Below the pieces are notes generated by a model. That model did not search any database and was not told where the DNA came from. It saw only the letters and a list, made by a program, of their open reading frames with translations. Position numbers and translations under genes: made by a program. Positions 51,183-58,920 of a stretch of DNA of 64,000 nucleotides are shown here, piece after piece. Each line of letters begins with the position of its first letter. The stretch's first letter is position 1. Source of the DNA: Streptomyces flavofungini (lineage in GTDB: Bacteria; Actinomycetota; Actinomycetes; Streptomycetales; Streptomycetaceae); the NCBI RefSeq assembly GCF_014650815.1, contig NZ_BMVR01000013.1, forward strand, positions 62,001 through 126,000. Reading direction: 5' to 3'.

Positions 51183-51195
51183 TGAAAAGGTTTCA
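51183..51195. promoter_or_regulatory. Palindrome TGAAA-AGG-TTTCA between divergent genes
   Basis: A perfect 5-3-5 inverted repeat in an AT-rich patch, 30 bases upstream of the reductase start and about 90 before the His-rich gene. It resembles, but is two bases shorter than, the Streptomyces Zur box (TGAAAATGATTTTCA). It could be a metal-responsive operator for the His-rich gene. Confidence 0.35.
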
Positions 51196-51283
51196 CAACG
51201 GGATCAAACAGGCATCGAGGACTAGCCTGAGAGAGTCACCGGCACGGCCGACAGGGACACCTCCCGCACGGAAGGCGCACGTC

Positions 51284-51580
51284 ATGACCACGCTCCACCA
51301 GGAACACGCGGCCCACGAGCACACGCACAGCCCGACCTGCGGACACCAGGCGGTCCCGCACGGCGACCATGTCGACTACGCGCACAACGGCCATCTGCAC
51401 ACCGCGCACGACGGCCACTACGACGAGTGCGAGCCGGCCGCGCACGTCGCCCACGAGGGCCACGACCACCAGCACGGCGAGGGCTGCGGGCACGAGGCCG
51501 TGCTGCACGGCGACCACGTCGACTACGCCCACGACGGGCACCGGCACGCCGCGCACGACGGCCACTGGGACGACCACTGA
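51284..51580 (+). CDS. Histidine-rich metal-binding protein with an internal duplication
   Basis: A 98-residue soluble protein with 27 histidines and 3 cysteines. Residues 19-48 and 68-97 are repeats (CGHxAVxHGDHVDYAHxGHxH), identical at 23 of 30 positions. Composition implies binding of zinc, nickel or cobalt, as storage, buffer or metallochaperone. No signal peptide is seen. ATG 51284 follows a weak ribosome site (CGGAAGG). A hairpin follows the stop. The 5' palindrome (51183-51195) may make it metal-responsive. Confidence 0.85.
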   Translation: MTTLHQEHAAHEHTHSPTCGHQAVPHGDHVDYAHNGHLHTAHDGHYDECEPAAHVAHEGHDHQHGEGCGHEAVLHGDHVDYAHDGHRHAAHDGHWDDH

Positions 51581-51592
51581 GCCCTCCTCCCA

Positions 51593-51627
51593 GGGCGCCC
51601 GGTCACCCCTTCCCCGGCCGGGCGCCC
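51593..51627 (+). terminator. Terminator after the His-rich gene
   Basis: GGGCGCCCGG (51593-51602) and CCGGGCGCCC (51618-51627) form a perfect 10-pair stem with a 15-base loop, 12 bases after the stop. Confidence 0.65.
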
Positions 51628-51689
51628 GCTCCTGGACCCCCTCACCCCCCGCGATCCTGATCACGTTCGGGCCGGGCCCCCTGGACGAC

Positions 51690-51707
51690 ATACCGACTGG
51701 TCGGCAT
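51690..51707. promoter_or_regulatory. TetR-type operator upstream of the kinase-ACAD operon
   Basis: ATACCGACTGGTCGGCAT is an 18-base near-palindrome (seven of eight arm positions symmetric), about 75 bases before the kinase start. The same core, ATACCGACTGGT, occurs on the minus strand at 57385-57402 upstream of the SDR gene. The TetR gene between them is the likely binder. Confidence 0.7.
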
Positions 51708-51780
51708 CATGAACGCCAGCGCGTTGGCAACGCCGTCCGCCGTCCGCCGCCCGTCGTTCATGATCAGGAGCGATTCACCC

Positions 51781-52824
51781 ATGAGTCCAGACCGTCCCCT
51801 CGGCCCGCCCGGCCTCGACCTCGACCGGCTGCGCGGCCACCTGGACCGCGAACGACCGGGCCTGCTCGCCGCGGGCCCGCTCACCGCCCGGCTGATCGAG
51901 GGCGGCCGGTCGAACCTCACGTACGCCGTGACGGACGGGGCGGCGCACTGGGTGGTGCGGCGCCCGCCGCTCGGCCACGTCCTGGCCACCGCGCACGACA
52001 TGCGGCGCGAGCACCGGGTGATCAGCGCCCTGCACCCGACGGACGTGCCGGTGCCGCGGCCGGTGCTGCTGTGCGAGGACGAGGAGGTGATCGGCGCCCC
52101 GTTCTACGTGATGGAGTTCGTGCGGGGCACGCCGTACCGCACGGCCGAGCAGCTCGTGCCGCTCGGCCCGGAGCGCACCCGCGACGCGATCCTCGGTCTC
52201 GTCGACACCCTGGTGGACCTGCACGCCGTGGACCCGGAGGCCGTCGGGCTCGGCGACTTCGGGCGGCCCGCGGGCTTCCTGGACCGGCAACTGCGGCGCT
52301 GGGGCAAGCAGTTGGACGCCTCGCGCGGCCGCGACCTGCCCGGCATCGAGGAGCTGCACGCGGCCCTCGGCCGGGCCCTGCCCACCTCCCCCGCGCCCAC
52401 GGTGGTGCACGGCGACTACCGTCTGGACAACGTCCTGCTTGACACCACCGGCGACACCGACCGCATCACCGCCATCCTCGACTGGGAGATGTCCACCCTC
52501 GGCGACCCGCTCACCGACCTGGGCCTGGTCGTGATGTACAGCGTGCGCCTGGAGGTACCCGACTCGCCCGTCAGCACCACGGCGGGCGCCCCCGGCCACC
52601 CGGACCCGGCCGAACTGATCGAGCGCTACGCGGCCCGCTCCGGCCGTGATGTCGCCGCCGTGGCCTGGTACACGGCGTTCGCCTGGTTCAAGCTCGCCGT
52701 GATCCTGGAGGGCATCCACTACCGCTACACCCTCGGCCAGACGGTCGGCACGGGCTTCGACCGCATCGGCGACCTCGTGCCCGTCTTCATCGAGCACGGC
52801 CTGACCACCCTGTCGGAAGCCTGA
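51781..52824 (+). CDS. APH-fold phosphotransferase of the ACAD10/11 type
   Basis: A 347-residue kinase-like protein of the aminoglycoside phosphotransferase fold. Catalytic loop VVHGDYRLDNVLLD (about residue 205) and metal-binding ILDWEMSTLGDP (about 228) are intact. Paired with an acyl-CoA dehydrogenase gene 18 bases downstream, it matches the split form of mammalian ACAD10/11, in which the kinase phosphorylates 4-hydroxyacyl-CoA before elimination. It is therefore unlikely to be an antibiotic-resistance enzyme. ATG 51781 with AGGAG upstream. Confidence 0.88.
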   Translation: MSPDRPLGPPGLDLDRLRGHLDRERPGLLAAGPLTARLIEGGRSNLTYAVTDGAAHWVVRRPPLGHVLATAHDMRREHRVISALHPTDVPVPRPVLLCEDEEVIGAPFYVMEFVRGTPYRTAEQLVPLGPERTRDAILGLVDTLVDLHAVDPEAVGLGDFGRPAGFLDRQLRRWGKQLDASRGRDLPGIEELHAALGRALPTSPAPTVVHGDYRLDNVLLDTTGDTDRITAILDWEMSTLGDPLTDLGLVVMYSVRLEVPDSPVSTTAGAPGHPDPAELIERYAARSGRDVAAVAWYTAFAWFKLAVILEGIHYRYTLGQTVGTGFDRIGDLVPVFIEHGLTTLSEA

Positions 52825-52842
52825 GAGGACCCGGACCACACC

Positions 52843-54066
52843 ATGCACTTCGCATACGACGCCCGCACCGAGGAACTCCGCGGCCGCCTGCTCGCCTTCC
52901 TGACCGAGCACGTGCTGCCCGCCGAGCCGGTCGCCGAGGAGCAGCGCGCCGCCCTGGCCTCGCCGTGGGACACGCCCGCCGTCGTCGGGGAGCTGAAGGC
53001 CGAGGCGCGCCGTCAGGGCCTGTGGAACCTCTTCCTGCCGGACAGTCAGGACGGCTCGTACGGGGCGGGCCTGACGAACCTCCAGTACGCGCCGCTCGCC
53101 GAGATCACCGGCCGCAGCCCGCACTTGGCGCCGACCGCCCTCAACTGCGCGGCCCCGGACACCGGCAACATGGAGGTGCTCGCCCAGTTCGGCACCGACG
53201 AGCAGCAGAAGCAGTGGCTGGAGCCGCTGCTCGCGGGCGAGATCCGCTCGGCGTTCGCCATGACGGAGCCCGAGGTGGCCTCGTCGGACGCCACCAACAT
53301 CACCACGCACATCCGGCGCGAAGGCGACCAGTACGTCATCAGCGGCCGCAAGTGGTACATCTCCGGGGCGATGAACCCCGACTGCAAGGTCTTCATCGTG
53401 ATGGGCAAGACCGACCCGGACGGCGCGGACATCCGCCGCCAGCAGTCGATGGTGCTGGTGCCCCGCGACACCCCCGGCGTCGAAGTCCGCCGCGCCATGC
53501 GGGTGTACGGGTACGAGGACCACTCCCACGGCGGCCACGCGGAAGTGGTCTTCGACGAGGCGCGGGTGCCCGTGGCCAACCTCGTCGGAGAGGAGGGCGG
53601 CGGCTTCGCCATCGCCCAGGCGCGGCTCGGCCCCGGCCGCATCCACCACTGCATGCGGCTCATCGGCATGGCCGAGCGCGCCATCGAGCTGATGTGCCGC
53701 CGGGCCGTGGACCGCACCGCGTTCGGCAAGCCGCTGGCCCAGCAGGGCGTGGTCCAGGAGTGGATCGCGGACGCCCGGGTCGCCGTCGAGCAGGTGCGGC
53801 TCCTGGTCCTGAAGACGGCCTGGCTGATGGACACCGTGGGCAACAAGGGCGCGCACACCGAGATCCAGGCCATCAAGATCGCCACCCCGCGGGCCGTCGT
53901 CGACATCCTCGACCGCGCCGTCCAACTGCACGGGGCGGGCGGCGTGAGCCAGGACTTCCCGCTCGCCGAGCTGTGGGCGGCGGCGCGCACGCTGCGCCTC
54001 GCCGACGGCCCGGACGAGGTGCACCAGCGGTCCCTGGCCCGGCGGGAGCTCAAGCGGTACCTCTGA
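52843..54066 (+). CDS. Acyl-CoA dehydrogenase (ACAD10/11-like)
   Basis: A 407-residue FAD acyl-CoA dehydrogenase. Core motifs are AFAMTEPEVASSDATNI (FAD/substrate loop, about residues 138-154), GRKWYISGA, RLGPGRIHHCMRLIGMAERA (about 260) and the C-terminal QLHGAGGVSQDFPLAELWA. With the preceding kinase it likely handles 4-phospho-acyl-CoA intermediates; ordinary beta-oxidation is the alternative. ATG 52843, 18 bases after the kinase stop. Convergent with the TetR gene. Confidence 0.92.
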   Translation: MHFAYDARTEELRGRLLAFLTEHVLPAEPVAEEQRAALASPWDTPAVVGELKAEARRQGLWNLFLPDSQDGSYGAGLTNLQYAPLAEITGRSPHLAPTALNCAAPDTGNMEVLAQFGTDEQQKQWLEPLLAGEIRSAFAMTEPEVASSDATNITTHIRREGDQYVISGRKWYISGAMNPDCKVFIVMGKTDPDGADIRRQQSMVLVPRDTPGVEVRRAMRVYGYEDHSHGGHAEVVFDEARVPVANLVGEEGGGFAIAQARLGPGRIHHCMRLIGMAERAIELMCRRAVDRTAFGKPLAQQGVVQEWIADARVAVEQVRLLVLKTAWLMDTVGNKGAHTEIQAIKIATPRAVVDILDRAVQLHGAGGVSQDFPLAELWAAARTLRLADGPDEVHQRSLARRELKRYL

Positions 54067-54113
54067 GCCGACCGTCACAGCCGGGGCGGGCCCGGGGTCC
54101 GGTCCCGGACGTC

Positions 54114-54137
54114 GGGCCGGGGCGCGGGCCCCGGCCC
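54114..54137. terminator. Bidirectional terminator between ACAD and tetR
   Basis: GGGCCGGGGC (54114-54123) and GCCCCGGCCC (54128-54137) form a perfect 10-pair stem with loop GCGG between two convergent genes. Confidence 0.7.
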
Positions 54138-54174
54138 GGTCAGCGCGGGCCCGGGCGCCGTCCCACGGGCGGGC

Positions 54175-54777
54175 TCAGGGCCGCAGCGCCCGCAGCAGCA
54201 GGTCCGCCAGGTGGTCCGCGACCTGCTGCGGCGTCAAGGGACCGTCGGGGCGGTACCACGTCGACAGGTGGTGGACGGAACCGAAGTGGTAGTCCACGAC
54301 GAGGTCGGCCGGGGTCGCCGTGGAGAACACCCCGGCCTCCTGGCCCTCCTCGATCAGCGCCCGGAACCGCTCGTGGTAGCGGCGCCGCTCGGCCCGTACC
54401 TGCTTGTGCTTCTCGGGGCTGAGGTGGTGCATCGACCGGAAGAAGATCGAGGCGTCGTCGAGGTTCGCGATGGTGGTGACGACGACGTCGGCCGCCGCGT
54501 CCCGCAGCCTCCGCTCCACCGGCTCGTCCGCGTCGGCGAACGCGTCGAGCCGCTCCTGCTGCACCCGCAGCATCCGCGCGTACACCTCGTGCAGCAGGTC
54601 GTCCTTCGATCCGAAGTAGTGGTACAGGGCGCCCTTGGTGACGCCCGCCGCCTCCACGATCTCCTGCACGGACGTACGGTCGTAGCCGCGGTCGGCGAAG
54701 AGCCGGGTGGCGGCGGCGAGCAGCCTCTGCGGGACGGGCGTCCCGTCACCGTCCGTCGTTCTGGCCACTGCCGCCAC
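54175..54777 (-). CDS. TetR-family regulator of the acyl-CoA gene set
   Basis: A 200-residue TetR repressor. The helix-turn-helix is at residues 17-60 (RLLAAATRLFADRGYDRTSV, GVTKGALYHYFGSKDDLL). The C-terminal ligand domain resembles those of fatty-acid-type TetR proteins (FadR/KstR2-like). GTG 54777 with GGAAGG upstream. It lies between the ACAD operon and the ligase/SDR pair. Matching operators at 51690 and 57385 imply that it controls both; an acyl-CoA is the probable inducer. Confidence 0.9.
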   Translation of the reverse strand: MAAVARTTDGDGTPVPQRLLAAATRLFADRGYDRTSVQEIVEAAGVTKGALYHYFGSKDDLLHEVYARMLRVQQERLDAFADADEPVERRLRDAAADVVVTTIANLDDASIFFRSMHHLSPEKHKQVRAERRRYHERFRALIEEGQEAGVFSTATPADLVVDYHFGSVHHLSTWYRPDGPLTPQQVADHLADLLLRALRP

Positions 54778-54839
54778 CTGCCTTCCGTTGCATGCTGTTC
54801 AGGTCTTCCAGCCGTCCCGCCGCGATCCGCCGCGGGTCT

Positions 54840-56555
54840 TCATGGACGGGAACGCAGTTCCCGCCGGAGGATCTTCCCACTCGCGGTCTTCGGCAGCTCC
54901 TCCAGGACCTCCACCGCACGGGGGTACTTGTACGCGGCGAGCCGTTCCCTGCAGTACGCGACCAGTTCGGCCGGCGATCCCCCGGCCCCGGCCCGCAGGC
55001 TCACATAGGCCTTGACGCTCTCGCCCCGGTAGGCGTCGGGCACCCCGACGACGGCCGCCTCGCGCACCGCCGGATGCGAGTACAGGACGTCCTCGACCTC
55101 GCGCGGCCAGACCTTGAACCCGGACGCGTTGATCATGTCCTTCTTGCGGTCGACGACGTACAGCCAGCCTTCGGGGTCCATGAAGCCGATGTCGCCGGTG
55201 CGCAGTTCGCCGCCGGGGAAGGTCTCGGCGGTGGCCTCGGGCCGCTTCCAGTAGCCGGGGACGACCTGCGGGCCGCGCACCACGATCTCGCCGGACGTGC
55301 CGAAGGGCACCTCCGCGCCGAGTTCGTCGACGATCCGGACGACCGTCTCGGGCCCGGGCACGCCGACCGCGAGGGTCCCGGAGTCCGGGTCGACGGGCGC
55401 GGCGCGGCCGGGCGGCACCGAGACGCACGGCGCGGTGCACTCGGTGAGGCCGTAGCCGTTGTGGAGGTAGGGGCCGAAGCCCGCGCGGAACTTCTCCACC
55501 AGGGCGGGCGGCAGCGGCGCGCCGCCCGACGAGATCAACACGAAGGAGTCGAAGTGGGCGCGGGTGGCGGCCGGGTGGGCGGCCAGGGCCATGAAGGCGG
55601 TGGCCGGGCCGACGGTGTACGCGGGCCGGTGCTCGGCGAACGCGTCGAGGACCACCCCGGCGTCGAAGCGGTAGGCGAGCGCGAGCGTCCCGGCGTTGGT
55701 CAGGCAGGCGGCGAGCTGGGCGACCATGCCGGTGATGTGGAAGAGCGGGGCGAGGGCGAAGTAGCAGGCGCCCTCGGGGACGCCGGATCCGGCGCGCTGG
55801 CGCTCGGCGTTGTAGGTGATGTTGCCGTGGGTGTTCATGGCGCCCTTGGGGGTGCCGCTGGTGCCGGACGTGTAGCTGATCAGGGCGGTGTCGGAGGGGC
55901 CGGGTTCGCGGCCGCCGGGCGCGGGCAGGCCCTGCCGGGCGACGGTCACCAGGTCGTCGGCGTCCGCGGCCCGCGGCAGCCGCTCGAAGCCGAGGACGCG
56001 CGGGTCGTCGCGGGTCTGGAGGTCGAGCTGGCAGGCGGTGAGGACGATGCGGACGCCGGTGCCCGCGGCCGTCTCGCGCAGGTGGCTCTCCCAGGCCCGG
56101 TCGGCGCAGACGAGCGCCGTCACGTCGGCGTCGGTGAGGACGTGCCGGGTCTCGGCCGACTTGTACATGGGGTTGACGGGCACCACGGTGGCGCCCGCCT
56201 TCCAGGCGCCGAGCAGCGCGATCACGAAGTGCGGGGTGTTCTGCAGCATGATCGCGACGCGGTCGCCCCGGACCAGGCCGCGGGCGGCGAGGTGCCCGGC
56301 GACGGAGTCGGTGAGGGCGTCCACCTCGCGGTAGCTCAGGCGCCCGTCGAAGTAGGCGAGCGCGGTGCGGTCGGGCGCGGCGAGGACGGAGGAGCGGAAG
56401 GCGTGCGTGAGGGACGCGGCGGGGGCGACGGGGGCGCGCTGGGCGTCACTGAGGAGGGCGAGCCAGGGCTTGGCGGCGTACGGGGAGGGGGGCGTCGGGG
56501 TGGCCCGGGTGGTGGGGCCGGTGGGGGCGGCGGGAGCCGCCGGGGTTTCGCTCAC
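54840..56555 (-). CDS. Acyl-CoA synthetase (AMP-binding ligase)
   Basis: A 571-residue member of the ANL superfamily. The P-loop-like ALISYTSGTSGTPKGAM is near residue 215. LHNGYGLTECTAP, RTGDIGFMDPEGWLYVVDRKKDMI and the C-terminal catalytic lysine in LPKTASGKILRREL follow. It activates a carboxylic acid to acyl-CoA via acyl-AMP. GTG 56555 overlaps the SDR stop (GTGA), so they are co-translated, and GGGAGG lies upstream. A start at 56606 is less likely. It probably supplies the CoA thioester for the ACAD branch. Confidence 0.92.
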   Translation of the reverse strand: MSETPAAPAAPTGPTTRATPTPPSPYAAKPWLALLSDAQRAPVAPAASLTHAFRSSVLAAPDRTALAYFDGRLSYREVDALTDSVAGHLAARGLVRGDRVAIMLQNTPHFVIALLGAWKAGATVVPVNPMYKSAETRHVLTDADVTALVCADRAWESHLRETAAGTGVRIVLTACQLDLQTRDDPRVLGFERLPRAADADDLVTVARQGLPAPGGREPGPSDTALISYTSGTSGTPKGAMNTHGNITYNAERQRAGSGVPEGACYFALAPLFHITGMVAQLAACLTNAGTLALAYRFDAGVVLDAFAEHRPAYTVGPATAFMALAAHPAATRAHFDSFVLISSGGAPLPPALVEKFRAGFGPYLHNGYGLTECTAPCVSVPPGRAAPVDPDSGTLAVGVPGPETVVRIVDELGAEVPFGTSGEIVVRGPQVVPGYWKRPEATAETFPGGELRTGDIGFMDPEGWLYVVDRKKDMINASGFKVWPREVEDVLYSHPAVREAAVVGVPDAYRGESVKAYVSLRAGAGGSPAELVAYCRERLAAYKYPRAVEVLEELPKTASGKILRRELRSRP

Positions 56556-57316
56556 CGCTCGGCGGCCTCCCACTTCTGCTGGATGTGGTTCATGCCGGTC
56601 AGCCACTTGTCGGGGGTCGCGGCCCGCGCCTGGTAGTAGGCGGCGACCTCCGGGTGCGGCAGGATCAGGAAGCGGTCCTCGGCCATGCCGGTGAACAGCG
56701 CGTCGGCGACGTCCGCGGGCTCGATCGCGGTGGGCGCGAGGACGAGTTCACCGGCGGAGCCCGCGGCGGTGAGCATGTCCGTGCGCACGCCCTGCGGGCA
56801 GATCGCGTGCACCTGGATGCCGCGGTGCCGATAGGTCAGGGACAGCCACTCGGCGAAGGCGTACGCGCCGTGCTTGGTGACGCTGTAGGGCGCGGCGCCG
56901 ACCATCGTGAGCAGCCCGGCCGCGGAGACCGTGGACACGAACCGGCCCTCGCCCCGCTCCAGCCAGCCGGGGATCAGGGCGTGCGCGGCCCGGACGTGCG
57001 CCATGACGTTGACGTCCCAGGCGTCGGCCCAGACCCGCTCGTCGGCGGCCTCGGTGCCGCCGGACGCGAGCCCCGCGTTGGCGCAGTACACGTCGACGGT
57101 GCCGTCGAGCGCGGCGAGGGCGTCGGCGACGACGGCGGAGGCGTCGCCGGGCAGGGCGACGCCGTCCACCTCGGCGGCCACCTCCGCCGCTCTGGCCGGG
57201 TCGAGGTCGTTGACGACGACACGGGCCCCGGCGGCGGCGAAGCGGCGGGCCAGGGCGGCCCCGATCCCGCCGCCCGCGCCGGTGACGACGACTCCCTTGC
57301 CCTGCAGGCTCTCCAC
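56552..57316 (-). CDS. Short-chain dehydrogenase/reductase
   Basis: A 254-residue SDR. Cofactor motif VVTGAGGGIGAALA (residues 10-23), NAG in YCANAGLASGG, and the catalytic Ser/Tyr/Lys set in STVSAAGLL and YSVTKHGAYA. VVNDLDPARA favours NAD. GTG 57316 with AAGGAG upstream. Coupled to the acyl-CoA synthetase. In the levulinate-type pathway an SDR reduces the 4-oxoacyl-CoA to 4-hydroxyacyl-CoA, a plausible role here. Confidence 0.92.
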   Translation of the reverse strand: MESLQGKGVVVTGAGGGIGAALARRFAAAGARVVVNDLDPARAAEVAAEVDGVALPGDASAVVADALAALDGTVDVYCANAGLASGGTEAADERVWADAWDVNVMAHVRAAHALIPGWLERGEGRFVSTVSAAGLLTMVGAAPYSVTKHGAYAFAEWLSLTYRHRGIQVHAICPQGVRTDMLTAAGSAGELVLAPTAIEPADVADALFTGMAEDRFLILPHPEVAAYYQARAATPDKWLTGMNHIQQKWEAAER

Positions 57317-57384
57317 GGGTGGTCTCCTTCGGCCTCGGTCACACACGCGTCGACCACGTGCCGGTCGATCACGCTCTCCGCCGC

Positions 57385-57402
57385 AGACTAACCAGTCGGT
57401 AT
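57385..57402. promoter_or_regulatory. TetR-type operator upstream of the SDR-ligase operon
   Basis: On the minus strand the site reads ATACCGACTGGTTAGTCT, sharing its first twelve bases with the site at 51690-51707; its second half is less symmetric. It lies 69-86 bases upstream of the SDR start. Confidence 0.65.
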
Positions 57403-57508
57403 GTTGTGGCGAAAGGGGGTCTCCGGTACCGGCGCCCGCACCCTCCTGGTGGAGTGGACCCCACCATCGGACGGGGTGCCTCCGGGATGGTCGCGCGGGC
57501 CGCCGCAC

Positions 57509-57540
57509 GGAATCGTGATCTTTCGACGGAACACGATTCC
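57509..57540 (+). promoter_or_regulatory. Inverted repeat just before the erythromycin esterase homologue
   Basis: GGAATCGTG (57509-57517) and CACGATTCC (57532-57540) form a perfect 9-base inverted repeat with a 14-base centre, ending right at the AGGAGGA ribosome site. It could be an operator or an mRNA hairpin masking translation. Confidence 0.55.
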
Positions 57541-57552
57541 AGGAGGAACCAC

Positions 57553-58878
57553 ATGGCACGGACCGCTCCCTCGCGCGCCTCTCTGGTGCTGGTCACCGCA
57601 GTCGGGACCGGGGCCCTGCTGGCCCCCGCGGCCGCCGAAGCCGCCCCGCGCCCGGACAGCCCGGTGCAGGCCATCGAGAGCGCCGCGCACCCCCTGCGCG
57701 CCACCGGTCCCGGCGGCTCGACGAAGGACCTGCGGCCGCTCGGCCGGATGGTGGGCGACGCCAAGGTGGTCGGCCTCGGCGAAGCCACCCACGGCACGCA
57801 CGAGTTCTTCACCATGAAGGACCGGCTGTTCCGCTACCTCGTCCAGGAGAAGGGCTTCCGGACCTTCGCCCTGGAGACCGGCTGGAAGACCGGGCTGCGC
57901 TTCGACGCCTATGTGCGCGGCGGCCCGGGCGACGTACGCGACCTCGTCCGCCAGGAGCTGTCGAAGGGCCCCTGGTACAACGAGGAGTACATCAAGCTGC
58001 TCACCTGGATGCGGCAGTACAACGAGCGGCACCCGGACCGCCAGGTGCGCTTCCTCGGCAACGACCTCAACAACCCGGACATGGGCGTCGAGCTGTACGA
58101 CGCCGTGACCGACTACGTCCGCCGCCACGAACCCGGCCGGCTCGACCGGATCAAGACCCTGTACGCGCCCTTGCGCGAGGTCACGGACGGCGACGCCCAC
58201 CTGGCCCTGCCCCAGGCCGAGCGCACCCGGCTCGCGAAGCGGGCGCGGGCGGCGTACGAGCTGGTCAAGGGCATCCAACCGGACCGCAGGGGCACGAAGT
58301 TCGCGCTGACCCTGCAGCACGCCCGGTCCGTCATGCAGACCGCGGAGATCTACGCCTTCGACACCGACACGCCCGCCGGGGTCAGCGGGGCGATGCTGTA
58401 CCGCGACCGGATCATGGCGGCGAACACCGTGTGGTGGCAGCGGCACACCGGCGGCAAGGTGCTCGCGTCGGCACACAACGCCCACATCGGGTACGAGTCG
58501 CGGGACCCCAACTACCCGAAGATGCAGGGCGCCTTCCTGCGGGACGCGCTCGGCGCGAAGTACCGCAGCATCGGGTTCACCTTCGACCAGGGCTCGTTCA
58601 TGGCGACCGGGCCCCAGGACGCGAAGTGGAAGCCCCGGACCGTGGGCGCGGCCACGCCCGGCATGAACGAGCACACCCTCGACAAGGTGTCCTACGACGA
58701 CTACTACGTGGACACCCGCACCGCGCCCGCGGCCGCCCGCACCTGGCTGGCCAAGCCCCGCCCGACCCGCAGCATCGGCACCGCCTACCCCGACGGTCCG
58801 TACAAGATCCGGCTCGGCGCCAACCACGACGTCCTCATCCACCTGCACAAGACCACGGCCGCCCACCGGCCGCGGTAG
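57553..58878 (+). CDS. Secreted erythromycin esterase-family protein
   Basis: A 441-residue protein. Residues 1-32 are a signal peptide (ARTAPSRASLVLVTAVGTG to AEA-AP). The erythromycin esterase-type domain includes VVGLGEATHGTHEFFTMKDRLFR (about residues 74-96) with the conserved Glu and His, FALETGWKTG, and a later SAHNAHIGYESRD. Family members hydrolyse macrolide lactones (EreA/EreB) or have unknown substrates; secretion suggests a possible extracellular esterase. ATG 57553 with AGGAGGA upstream. Transcribed alone and convergent with LysR. Confidence 0.88.
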   Translation: MARTAPSRASLVLVTAVGTGALLAPAAAEAAPRPDSPVQAIESAAHPLRATGPGGSTKDLRPLGRMVGDAKVVGLGEATHGTHEFFTMKDRLFRYLVQEKGFRTFALETGWKTGLRFDAYVRGGPGDVRDLVRQELSKGPWYNEEYIKLLTWMRQYNERHPDRQVRFLGNDLNNPDMGVELYDAVTDYVRRHEPGRLDRIKTLYAPLREVTDGDAHLALPQAERTRLAKRARAAYELVKGIQPDRRGTKFALTLQHARSVMQTAEIYAFDTDTPAGVSGAMLYRDRIMAANTVWWQRHTGGKVLASAHNAHIGYESRDPNYPKMQGAFLRDALGAKYRSIGFTFDQGSFMATGPQDAKWKPRTVGAATPGMNEHTLDKVSYDDYYVDTRTAPAAARTWLAKPRPTRSIGTAYPDGPYKIRLGANHDVLIHLHKTTAAHRPR

Positions 58879-58883
58879 CCCCC

Positions 58884-58920
58884 GGCGGTGGCTCGGCCGG
58901 TCAACGGCTGAGCCACCACC
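58884..58920. terminator. Convergent terminator between esterase homologue and lysR
   Basis: GGTGGCTC (58887-58894) and GAGCCACC (58910-58917) pair around a 15-base loop that overlaps the lysR stop. Confidence 0.5.

Noticed and set aside
51183..51195. Definite Zur box
   Set aside because: The palindrome is 13 bases rather than the usual 15, with a different centre; it is listed only as a low-confidence operator.
51781..52824. Aminoglycoside resistance kinase
   Set aside because: The APH fold is present, but the tight pairing with an acyl-CoA dehydrogenase points to the ACAD10/11-type metabolic kinase.
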